Part shown: piece after piece, positions 26,069 through 33,634 of the stretch | Layout of the letters: every line of letters begins with the position of its first letter | Numbering within the stretch: the stretch's first letter is position 1 | Notes under the pieces: model-generated | Databases searched by the model: none | Told to the model about the DNA's origin: nothing | What the model saw: the letters and a program-made list of their open reading frames with translations, nothing else | Assembly: GCF_900155545.1 (NCBI RefSeq) | Contig: NZ_LT732526.1 | Coordinates: forward strand, 652,484-716,483 | Direction: 5' to 3' | DNA: 64,000 bases | From: Clostridium sp. Marseille-P2415 | GTDB lineage: Bacteria; Bacillota; Clostridia; Lachnospirales; Lachnospiraceae | Position numbers and translations under genes: made by a program

Positions 26069-27073
26069 TTAAACATATACCATTGTTTGAGGTGTAACAA
26101 TAAATTTATATCCGATAAGTATTCTCGGTTCCCAAACAAAGTAATTGCTATGTCTTATTTTACCAAATATTTCCCAATTCTGCTTCACATAATAAGCCAT
26201 ATCAGGGACAACAAACCTATCGAGATTTCCAATTTGTTCCATTCCATAACCTGATGGTTCTTTAATATATTTGAAAAAACCAATCCAGTAAGCACCATTT
26301 CCATCTGCTGTCATATCTAAGGTTGTCATTACAGAACCATTTGGAATAGTTGAATCATTTGTCAGGTCGTAATACTGTGATGGAACATAAGTATCATAGT
26401 CATTCCCCAGAGGAACATATCCAAAGTTAAAGCTTAATCCCGGATCTCTCCATCCTGTGTCACCATTTTTAAAGGCCGGACCAAAATAAAGAGTATATGG
26501 ATAATCACTGTAACCTGTATTCGGCTGAACAGCTAAATAGTATGTACCTGTCTGATTAATATTGATATAAAATTCCTCAGCAGTATTTCCAGCCTGAAAA
26601 TTATAATATGCACCAGTTAAATCACTGTTAAACAGTGCCATATCATAATCGCAGCCAGAGGGAATATTCATAAGTACGAATGAATATGGCTCAGAAGTAT
26701 CTAATATTTCAAGCTTATACCAATCTACATCTCCTTCATGGATCGTTGCAGTAATCTTTTGCCCCATAAGACCACCCGTTGCTGTTGCTATGGAATTATT
26801 AGGTTCATATTTATCTCCACTTGAAGCCAATGCCATTGCCTCGTCAGCATTAAATTCCATGTTAAACTTTCCCTTTAAAGTATCTACTGATACAAAGTCA
26901 CTGCAATCCGCAACGTTTTCAGTTCCAGTCAAATTTTTAAATAAAATGGAATCTGCATCTTCATTTACAATATTAATAACATTTCCACCTTCTGTACATT
27001 CTGCTGCAAATACAGGCATTGAAAAAATCATAGTCCCTACTAAAGCTAAACATAAAATTTTTCTAAGTTTCAT
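26069..27073 (-). CDS. Secreted protein with PPC-type (bacterial pre-peptidase C-terminal) domain
   Basis: 334 residues with a signal peptide (MKLRKILCLALVGTMIFSMP, cleavage near VFA-AE). Residues ~105-200 match the PPC pattern: DKYEPNNSIATAT, VDWYKLEI, SGCDYDMALFNSD, GTYYLAVQP. The C-terminal ~130 residues, rich in Tyr and Trp, are unrecognised. PPC domains usually ride on secreted proteases, but no protease domain is present. AGGAG lies about 9 bases before the ATG. It is cargo of the element, in the same orientation as the other secreted protein. Confidence 0.75.
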   Translation of the reverse strand: MKLRKILCLALVGTMIFSMPVFAAECTEGGNVINIVNEDADSILFKNLTGTENVADCSDFVSVDTLKGKFNMEFNADEAMALASSGDKYEPNNSIATATGGLMGQKITATIHEGDVDWYKLEILDTSEPYSFVLMNIPSGCDYDMALFNSDLTGAYYNFQAGNTAEEFYININQTGTYYLAVQPNTGYSDYPYTLYFGPAFKNGDTGWRDPGLSFNFGYVPLGNDYDTYVPSQYYDLTNDSTIPNGSVMTTLDMTADGNGAYWIGFFKYIKEPSGYGMEQIGNLDRFVVPDMAYYVKQNWEIFGKIRHSNYFVWEPRILIGYKFIVTPQTMVYV

Positions 27074-27109
27074 AGCATATTTCTCCTTTCTACATTTGGG
27101 TGTTACGTT

Positions 27110-27234
27110 TTAGTTTCTTGGGTTGATAAATCCCATACACGGTGGTGGCCAGCCGGAATAAATTACATTTGACTCGACCTCTGCTACTTTAGTAATTACT
27201 TGAAGTACACTCTTTTTTATTTGATTTTATCCAT
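27110..27234 (-). pseudogene. Possible AgrD-like peptide gene, broken by a frameshift
   Basis: A strong ribosome site (AAGGAGGGAGAGG) precedes ATG at 27234, but that frame stops after five codons (MDKIK). In the -1 frame from the same point the text reads KKSVLQVITKVAEVES, then GWPPPCMGFINPRN and stop. An amphipathic helix followed by Cys plus four residues and a short polar tail resembles AgrD peptides. No agrB or agrC is nearby. Weak call. Confidence 0.25.
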
Positions 27235-27568
27235 ACCTCTCCCTCCTTTCCGCGACTTTTTGAAATAATTATAAAAAAGTATCTAAAGCAAGTCCTCTTA
27301 TGGTATATAATGGGAATCTATTTATCAAAGACACAATGTTGTAATCTGCTGCGGGGTACTTCCGCACATTGCATGTGCTTTACACCTGCAGCTTGTACAT
27401 CTTCATATCTTACGGAATTAGGCAAAATGCTGTATAAAATACTTAAATAAACATGTACTTTTAAAATAATAGTAGTACTACAAAATGTAAAAATCAATAC
27501 AAGTGCTAAAATTATACATGTTAAGTGCCAAAATTTGCATTTGATTAGTATAAAATAATGGATTTTTA
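27235..27568. other. AT-rich right end of the element, no convincing gene
   Basis: A minus-strand frame (27318-27602) encodes one hydrophobic stretch, but it begins across attR and has no ribosome site that I can see. Otherwise only AT-rich sequence is visible up to the right att arm at 27569. Confidence 0.5.
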
Positions 27569-27612
27569 CTGATATCACTTTAGTATTATTGATCTCAAGC
27601 AAAAAGAAGTAA
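27569..27612. other. attR of the serine-recombinase element
   Basis: Right junction. The element-side arm (27569-27590) begins CTGATATC and contains TAGTAT. The GA at 27591-27592 is the shared dinucleotide, followed by chromosomal TCTCAAGCAAAAAGAAG, codons 5-10 of the split gene. Confidence 0.8.
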
Positions 27613-27839
27613 TAAACATCTGCGACTGCAGGCGCCTTGGCTACGTTGGTGATGTGGACTTTGACATGGAAACCGGATGCCTTCTGGCAATCATTGTGCC
27701 CGGACCCGGGTGCTTCTGCGGATTTCTGGTCAGAGAGAGGGAATATGTGATCCCCTTCTGTGACATACGTCAGGTAGGACCGGATATCATTCTGGTGAAT
27801 GTGGATTTGGATAAAGCAACGGAAAAATGCGGAATATAG
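27591..27839 (+). pseudogene. 3' part of interrupted YlmC/YmxH-family sporulation gene
   Basis: From GAT at 27591 the frame reads DLKQKEVINICDCRRLGYVG and runs 82 residues to the TAG at 27837. With the MRIS encoded at 22727 it makes an 86-residue protein, normal for the YlmC/YmxH family (PRC-barrel-like, confined to endospore formers, exact role unclear). In the current arrangement there is no ATG or ribosome site at the 5' end; an in-frame GTG at 27654 would give only 61 residues. The gene should be silent or truncated unless the element leaves. Confidence 0.85.
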
Positions 27840-27924
27840 TAGTGGATGGGGTTGCGAATCTGCGGATTGTAAGTTATGATATACATAATGAAATTACAGT
27901 CCGTAAGACAGGAGGATCAGAGGC

Positions 27925-28377
27925 GTGAAATGTCCATTTTGCAACGAAGCAGATACAAAGGTCATTGATTCCAGGCCGGCAGATGACAACAGCTCCATCA
28001 GACGCCGCAGACAGTGTGAGAAGTGCGGAAAGCGTTTTACTACTTATGAGAAGCTGGAGACCATGCCACTCATGGTAATTAAAAAAGATAATTCCAGAGA
28101 GGTTTATGACCGTTCCAAGATAGAATCAGGAATTCTTCATTCCTGCCATAAGCGGCCGGTATCATCCCAGCAGATCGACTCTATGGTAGATGAGATAGAA
28201 ACTCAGGTTTTTAACCGTGAGGAGAGGGAAGTGGAAAGTACCGTGATCGGAGAGCTTGTCATGAAAAAACTGCAGGAAGTGGATGAGGTGGCCTATGTCC
28301 GCTTTGCTTCCGTATACCGGGAATTTAAAGATGTGAATACGTTTATGGAAGAAATAGGAAAATTATTAAAGAAGTAG
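27925..28377 (+). CDS. nrdR: Transcriptional repressor NrdR
   Basis: Zinc-ribbon/ATP-cone repressor of ribonucleotide reductase genes. It has 150 residues from GTG at 27925 (GGAGG 9 bases upstream). The zinc ribbon is CPFC ... [12 protein letters not shown], and the ATP-cone spans about 50-140. A likely target site lies in this window, in front of nrdD (37473-37488). Confidence 0.97.
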   Translation: MKCPFCNEADTKVIDSRPADDNSSIRRRRQCEKCGKRFTTYEKLETMPLMVIKKDNSREVYDRSKIESGILHSCHKRPVSSQQIDSMVDEIETQVFNREEREVESTVIGELVMKKLQEVDEVAYVRFASVYREFKDVNTFMEEIGKLLKK

Positions 28378-28384
28378 GAGATCT

Positions 28385-28915
28385 ATGTTTGAGACATTTT
28401 ATCCGGATGAAGATGTGGTTTCCACGTATGAGATACCCTTTGAGAAATTGCATGATAATGGAATCAGGGGCGTGATTTTTGATATAGACAATACTTTAGT
28501 TCCCCACGGCGCGCCTGCGGATGCAAGGGCAAAGAGACTGTTTTTGCGATTAAGGAAGCTTGGTATGGAAACCTGCCTTCTTTCCAACAACAAAGAGCCG
28601 AGGGTAGCTTCCTTTGCCCGGGCTGTTGGCAGTTCCCATTATATTTATAAGGGGAATAAGCCCGGAATAAAAGGCTACCGGAGGGCCATGGAATTAATGG
28701 GAACGGCTGCCGGGCAGACGGTTTTTGTGGGGGATCAGCTCTTTACGGATGTTTTTGGAGCCAAGCGGGCGGGAATCCACAACATCCTCGTAAGGCCGAT
28801 CCATCCGAAGGAGGAAATCCAAATCGTATTTAAGCGGTTTCTGGAAGCGGTCGTGTTATATTTTTATCACAGGGATAAGAAAAACAAAAGTGATAAGCTT
28901 GGAAACCGGGAGTAA
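28385..28915 (+). CDS. YqeG-family HAD phosphatase
   Basis: 176 residues. HAD motifs: VIFDIDNTLVPHG (nucleophile Asp), LLSNNKEPR, a KPGIKGY lysine, and VFVGDQLFTDVFGAKRAG (acidic motif). This is the YqeG / IIIA type. The substrate is uncertain; some relatives are phosphatidylglycerophosphate phosphatases. It is 8 bases after nrdR. The 167 bases to aroQ hold only a weak 62-codon frame that I do not credit. Confidence 0.9.
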   Translation: MFETFYPDEDVVSTYEIPFEKLHDNGIRGVIFDIDNTLVPHGAPADARAKRLFLRLRKLGMETCLLSNNKEPRVASFARAVGSSHYIYKGNKPGIKGYRRAMELMGTAAGQTVFVGDQLFTDVFGAKRAGIHNILVRPIHPKEEIQIVFKRFLEAVVLYFYHRDKKNKSDKLGNRE

Positions 28916-29082
28916 CTTCAAGCGGGTAAAAGGCAGCTTTAAGGGTATAATATGGCTGAGAAGATCCGGACAAGCTGATTTAACCGGAAATAATGGAATG
29001 GAAACTGCATATTCGGAAATATACAGGAAATTACAAAGGAAATCCGTGATTCACGAACGGAAAGAGAGGCGGGAGTAAGGAT

Positions 29083-29511
29083 ATGAAAATTCTTGTGCTG
29101 AACGGACCAAATCTGAATTTTTTGGGAATCCGTGAAAAAGGAATCTATGGAACAGAGGATTACAGCTCTCTGGTTGAAATGCTGAAAGAAAAAGCGCAGC
29201 GGGAAGGACATGAGCTGGAGGTCTGTCAAAGCAATTATGAAGGCGGACTCATAGATAAGATTCAGGAAGCTTATCACGACGGAACGGAAGGGATCATCAT
29301 TAATCCCGGGGCTTTTACCCATTACAGCTATGCCCTAAGGGATGCTTTGAGCTCCGTTGAAATACCGAAAATTGAAGTCCACATATCCAATGTCCATAAA
29401 AGGGAGGAATTCCGCCATGTGTCGGTGACTGCACCTGTTTGTACCGGACAGGTGGTTGGTCTGGGGCTGAAGGGCTATGCTCTGGCGATGGACTTTCTGA
29501 CAGGCAGGTAG
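29083..29511 (+). CDS. aroQ: Type II 3-dehydroquinate dehydratase
   Basis: Shikimate pathway enzyme (3-dehydroquinate to 3-dehydroshikimate), 142 residues. Motifs: LNGPNLNFLGIREKGIYG (with the catalytic Tyr), QSNYEGGLIDKIQEA, INPGAFTHYSYALRDAL and VEVHISN-type VHISNVHKREEFRHVS. GGCGGGAG precedes the ATG. Confidence 0.96.
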   Translation: MKILVLNGPNLNFLGIREKGIYGTEDYSSLVEMLKEKAQREGHELEVCQSNYEGGLIDKIQEAYHDGTEGIIINPGAFTHYSYALRDALSSVEIPKIEVHISNVHKREEFRHVSVTAPVCTGQVVGLGLKGYALAMDFLTGR

Positions 29512-29623
29512 TCCTTTGGGATCAAAGAAAAAGGAGTTATTTGCAAAAAACTGTTGAAAATGCATTTATTATAGTATAGAATATAAAAGGTTAAGAAGAG
29601 AAATTCAAGGAGGAATATCATTT

Positions 29624-30181
29624 ATGATATCAGCGGGTGATTTTAGAAACGGTATCACATTGGAGATCGATGGTACTGTATATCAGATTATGGAGTTCCA
29701 GCATGTAAAACCTGGAAAGGGTGCCGCGTTCGTAAGAACTAAGATTAAAGATGTGGTAAACGGCGGCGTTGTAGAGCGCACATTCCGCCCGACAGAAAAG
29801 TTCCCACAGGCAAGAATCGACAGAGTAGACATGCAGTATCTGTATGCCGATGGAGATCTTCATAACTTTATGGATACGAATACCTACGAGCAGATGGCTT
29901 TGAGCCCGGAGGTGATCGGCGATGCATTAAAGTTTGTAAAAGAGAATGAATCAGTTAAGGTTTGCTCTTACAACGGCAAGGTATATTCCGTGGAACCACC
30001 GTTATTTGTGGAGCTCGTGATCACAGATACGGAGCCTGGATTCAAGGGTGATACCGCTCAGGGCGCTACCAAGCCGGCTACCGTTGAGACCGGTGCAGTG
30101 GTATATGTTCCTTTATTCGTTGAACAGGGTGATAAGATTAAGATTGATACACGTACAGGTGAATACCTGTCCAGAGTTTAA
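29624..30181 (+). CDS. efp: Elongation factor P
   Basis: Helps ribosomes through polyproline stretches. It has 185 residues with three beta-barrel domains. The acceptor loop reads [12 protein letters not shown], with Lys at the tip. The C-terminus is [17 protein letters not shown] lies 10 bases upstream. The stop codon abuts the four-way-junction element at 30181. Confidence 0.97.
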   Translation: MISAGDFRNGITLEIDGTVYQIMEFQHVKPGKGAAFVRTKIKDVVNGGVVERTFRPTEKFPQARIDRVDMQYLYADGDLHNFMDTNTYEQMALSPEVIGDALKFVKENESVKVCSYNGKVYSVEPPLFVELVITDTEPGFKGDTAQGATKPATVETGAVVYVPLFVEQGDKIKIDTRTGEYLSRV

Positions 30182-30364
30182 CCGAATCAAGTAAGTCCCC
30201 CGCTTCAAATACGAAAAGCATTAAGTGGTGGGTGGGGACTTGCTTGTGTCAGGTGGAGTATAAGCTCCACCTGACAAGCAGCGATAGCTGCTATTCGGTT
30301 ATGCCCGATGGAGCGGGGCACGCTGTGAGCAAGTAGCGAAGCGGATTGCGAATATCCGTTTGAC
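30181..30364. repeat. Structured intergenic element: perfect four-way junction plus right-end repeat
   Basis: ACCGAAT (30181-30187) pairs with ATTCGGT (30293-30299), enclosing three hairpins with no unpaired bases at the junction. They are 188-200 with 234-246 (13 bp, one G-T), 247-258 with 265-276 (12 bp, perfect, loop TATAAG) and 277-282 with 287-292 (6 bp, loop GATA). Further hairpins follow at 302-320 and 321-338. The right end (30331-30364) ends GCGGATTGCGAATATCCG. Both ends recur at 41857-41903. The second half may act as the efp terminator region, but there is no T-tract until 30398. Confidence 0.8.
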
Positions 30365-30435
30365 TCAGGAAGGAAAAGGACCGGGCTGCCCGGTCTTTTT
30401 TGCTATTATAAAGAAAAGAAGGGAGAGTCGGAGCA

Positions 30436-31773
30436 ATGATGGAACAGCTGTCTATGTTTGACCAGATACAGGCGGGCGCCGGCCCGTTAGCCAGCAGGCT
30501 GCGGCCTAAAAATATGAATGAGTTCGTTGGCCAGAAACACCTTTTAGGCGAGGGCCGGGTCTTAAAGCAGATGATTGACCAGGACCGCATCTGCTCCATG
30601 ATATTCTGGGGGCCGCCGGGGGTGGGGAAGACGACTCTGGCCAGGATCATCGCAGGCCGGACAAAAGCTTCCTTTGTTGATTTCAGCGCTGTAACCAGCG
30701 GAATCCGGGAAATTAAAGAAGTCATGGCACAGGCGGAGAGAGACCGCCGCACGGGTCTTAACACCCTGGTATTTGTGGACGAGATACACCGTTTTAACAA
30801 AGCGCAGCAGGATGCATTTCTCCCCTATGTAGAAAAAGGAAGCATTATCCTCATTGGCGCCACGACTGAGAATCCTTCTTTTGAGATTAATGCCGCATTG
30901 CTTTCCAGATGCAAGGTATTCGTCCTTCAGGCCCTCTCTTCGGAGGATTTGGTGGAACTGCTGCACCATGCCCTGGAAAGCCCGGATGGATTGGGAGACC
31001 AGAAAATCGGTATAGAAGAGGACAGTTTAAAGGCCATTGCCCAGTTCGCAAACGGCGATGCCAGAACTGCTCTTAATACGCTGGAAATGGCGGTTCTAAA
31101 CGGTGAGATAAGCGCAAAGGAAACAACGGTAACAAAAGCGGTGCTGGAGCAGTGCTTAAGCCGGAAATCTTTGTTGTATGATAAAAACGGAGAGGAACAT
31201 TATAATCTCATATCGGCTCTTCACAAATCCATGCGGAACAGCGATCCGGATGCCGCCCTTTACTGGCTGGCCCGGATGCTGGAAGCGGGGGAGGATCCTC
31301 TTTATGTAGCCAGGCGGCTGATCCGGTTTGCCAGCGAGGATATCGGAATGGCAGACAGCCAGGCGCTTACTGTGGCTGTGTCCGCTTATCAGGCCAGTCA
31401 TTTTAACGGGATGCCGGAATGCAATGTGAATCTGGCTCATACAGTCATTTATTTATCCATGGCTCCCAAATCCAATTCAGCTTACCGTGCTTATGAGATG
31501 TGTAAAGAGGATGCGCTTCATACCCTGGCGGAGCCGGTGCCTCTTGTGATCCGGAATGCGCCTACCGGTCTTATGAAGGAGCTTCATTACGGCGAAGGTT
31601 ATCAGTATGCCCACGGGACAGAAGATAAGATTGCCGCAATGCAGTGTCTGCCGGACTCTCTAAAGGACAGGGAATATTATAAGCCCACAGAGGAAGGTCA
31701 GGAGGACAGGGCTTATAAGCGCCTGAAAGAAATAAAAGAATGGCGGAGAGACCATAAAAAATTTGATTTTTAA
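30436..31773 (+). CDS. rarA: Replication-associated recombination protein A (AAA+ ATPase)
   Basis: RarA/MgsA, acts at stalled replication forks. It has 445 residues. An N-terminal RLRPKNMNEFVGQKHLLG is followed by Walker A WGPPGVGKTTLARI, Walker B FVDEIHRFN, sensor LIGATTENPSFEIN and a C-terminal tetramerisation region (HYGEGYQYAH). GGGAGAG lies upstream of the double ATG. Confidence 0.95.
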   Translation: MMEQLSMFDQIQAGAGPLASRLRPKNMNEFVGQKHLLGEGRVLKQMIDQDRICSMIFWGPPGVGKTTLARIIAGRTKASFVDFSAVTSGIREIKEVMAQAERDRRTGLNTLVFVDEIHRFNKAQQDAFLPYVEKGSIILIGATTENPSFEINAALLSRCKVFVLQALSSEDLVELLHHALESPDGLGDQKIGIEEDSLKAIAQFANGDARTALNTLEMAVLNGEISAKETTVTKAVLEQCLSRKSLLYDKNGEEHYNLISALHKSMRNSDPDAALYWLARMLEAGEDPLYVARRLIRFASEDIGMADSQALTVAVSAYQASHFNGMPECNVNLAHTVIYLSMAPKSNSAYRAYEMCKEDALHTLAEPVPLVIRNAPTGLMKELHYGEGYQYAHGTEDKIAAMQCLPDSLKDREYYKPTEEGQEDRAYKRLKEIKEWRRDHKKFDF

Positions 31774-31841
31774 CATTACTTGTAATATAATTAGTATTTA
31801 GCTTAGAAATATCTGGAATAGAAAAAGGAGACCAGGAACCG

Positions 31842-33611
31842 ATGAAGAAGATTCTTGATTTGATTACGGCAGAGATGAAAGCAGCATTTGCGGTCTGCGG
31901 GTACGACGAAGCCTATGCAAAGGTAACCTTATCCAACCGCCCGGATCTTTGCGAGTATCAGTGCAACGGGGCTATGGCGGCAGCCAAGGCTTATAAAAAG
32001 AAACCCTTTGATATTGCGTCGGAAGTGGTGGAGAAGCTTTCCGGCAGCCATATATTTGCTGCGGTAAATGCCGTGATGCCGGGCTTTATCAATTTAAAGC
32101 TGGGCGCAGATTATCTGGCGGAATATTTGAACGGCATGGCTGACGGGGAGCAGTGCGGATGTGAAAAGACCGGGAACCCCATTACGATCATCGTGGATTA
32201 CGGCGGAGCCAATGTAGCGAAACCGCTGCATGTAGGGCATCTCCGTTCTGCAATTATCGGCGAGAGCATCAAAAGAATGGGCCGTTTTCTGGGCCATCGG
32301 GTGACCGGAGACGTTCATCTGGGAGACTGGGGCCTTCAGATGGGGTTAATCATTGAAGAACTGAAGGACAGAAAGCCGGATCTGGCTTATTTTGATGAGT
32401 CCTATGAAGGGGAGTATCCGGAGGAAGCGCCTTTTACCATCAGTGAATTGGAGGAGATCTATCCGGCAGCCAGTTCAAAAGCCAAAGCAGATGAGGCATT
32501 CAGTGTAAGGGCTCACGAGGCTACCTTAAAGCTCCAGAACGGCTACCGGCCTTACCGGGCGGTCTGGCAGCATATCATTAAAGTTTCAGTCGCTGATTTA
32601 AAAAAGAATTATGAAAATCTGAACATTTCCTTTGATTTGTGGAAAGGGGAAAGCGATGCGGAAGCCTATATCCCGGGCCTGATTCAAGAGCTGGAGGACA
32701 AAGGCCTTGCATATGAGAGCCAGGGGGCACTTGTTGTGGATATTTCAGAAGAAAGTGATTCCAAGGAACTTCCTCCATGCATTGTAAGAAAATCAGATGG
32801 CGCTGCACTTTACTCTACCTCTGATCTGGGGACCATTATTGAGAGGGAAAAGGATTTAAAACCGGACTGGTATATTTACATCACGGATAAACGCCAGGAA
32901 CTGCACTTCATTCAGGTATTCCGTGTGGCGAAAAAGGCGGGCATTGTCCCGCAGGACAAGAAGATGTCCCATCTCTGTTTTGGCACCATGAACGGAAAAG
33001 ACGGAAAGCCCTTTAAGACAAGGGAAGGCGGAGTCATGCGTCTGGAAACCCTGATTTCGGATATCAGCCAGGCAGCCTATGAAAAAATCATGGAGAACCG
33101 GACCGTTTCCGAGGATGAAGCAAGAGCGACTTCCAGGATCGTGGGTATGGCGGCCTTAAAGTATGGCGATCTGTCCAATCAGGCTTCTAAGGATTATGTA
33201 TTCGATATGGACCGTTTTGTATCCTTTGAGGGAAATACCGGCCCTTATATCCTTTATACCATTGTACGCATCAAGTCCATTCTGGCAAAATACCAGAGCC
33301 TTGAAGACAAAGATCAGGAAAAGGAGCAGATTCTTTCCGCCGCATCCGATGCAGAAAAAGACCTGATGCTGCAGCTTTCCAGATACAATGAAATCATGGA
33401 GACGAGCTTTGCTGAGCTTGCGCCACATAAAATCTGCCAGTATATTTATGAGCTGGCCAATGCATTCAACCGGTTCTATCATGATACAAAGATTATAACC
33501 GAACAGGATAAAAAACAGCGGGCATCCTGGATCCGTTTGATCAGTCTTGTCAAGGATGTGCTGAACTGCTGCATTCATGTACTGGGAATTGAGGCACCGG
33601 AACGAATGTAA
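31842..33611 (+). CDS. argS: Arginyl-tRNA synthetase
   Basis: Charges tRNA-Arg. It has 589 residues. The class I HVGH motif is ANVAKPLHVGHLRSAIIGE near residue 129. The KMSKS loop is replaced by the ArgRS form (MNGKDGKPFKTREGG). The C-terminal anticodon-binding domain begins near 465 (FEGNTGPYILYTIVRI). AAAGGAGA precedes the ATG. No T-box is visible upstream, unlike valS and thrS here. Confidence 0.97.
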   Translation: MKKILDLITAEMKAAFAVCGYDEAYAKVTLSNRPDLCEYQCNGAMAAAKAYKKKPFDIASEVVEKLSGSHIFAAVNAVMPGFINLKLGADYLAEYLNGMADGEQCGCEKTGNPITIIVDYGGANVAKPLHVGHLRSAIIGESIKRMGRFLGHRVTGDVHLGDWGLQMGLIIEELKDRKPDLAYFDESYEGEYPEEAPFTISELEEIYPAASSKAKADEAFSVRAHEATLKLQNGYRPYRAVWQHIIKVSVADLKKNYENLNISFDLWKGESDAEAYIPGLIQELEDKGLAYESQGALVVDISEESDSKELPPCIVRKSDGAALYSTSDLGTIIEREKDLKPDWYIYITDKRQELHFIQVFRVAKKAGIVPQDKKMSHLCFGTMNGKDGKPFKTREGGVMRLETLISDISQAAYEKIMENRTVSEDEARATSRIVGMAALKYGDLSNQASKDYVFDMDRFVSFEGNTGPYILYTIVRIKSILAKYQSLEDKDQEKEQILSAASDAEKDLMLQLSRYNEIMETSFAELAPHKICQYIYELANAFNRFYHDTKIITEQDKKQRASWIRLISLVKDVLNCCIHVLGIEAPERM

Positions 33612-33634
33612 ATGGTGAACGGATGTGAGGAGTT

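Larger units (their letters stand above)
22741..27592. mobile_element. 4.85-kb serine-recombinase element inserted in a YlmC/YmxH sporulation gene
   Basis: The boundaries rest on two independent points. First, joining 22740 to 27593, keeping one GA, restores an open frame starting MRISDLKQKEVINI. Second, joining the two element ends gives 22-base arms around GA that match as an inverted repeat at 17 of 22 positions, the form of a serine-integrase attP. Contents: recombinase next to attL, a 53-aa protein, a ribbon-helix-helix-like protein, a 75-aa acidic protein, two secreted proteins, a transposase remnant and a possible peptide gene. It is more AT-rich than its surroundings. No phage structural, replication or conjugation genes are visible. 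Confidence 0.88.

Noticed and set aside
22741-27592. Prophage or conjugative element
   Set aside because: No capsid, tail, lysis, relaxase or type IV secretion genes are visible and the element is only 4.85 kb.
27318-27602. 94-codon minus-strand frame with a hydrophobic segment at the right end of the element
   Set aside because: Its start lies across attR in chromosomal DNA and it has no ribosome site; the hydrophobic look comes from AT-rich sequence.
28890-29078. 62-codon ORF between yqeG and aroQ
   Set aside because: It overlaps yqeG in another frame and shows no family resemblance or ribosome site.
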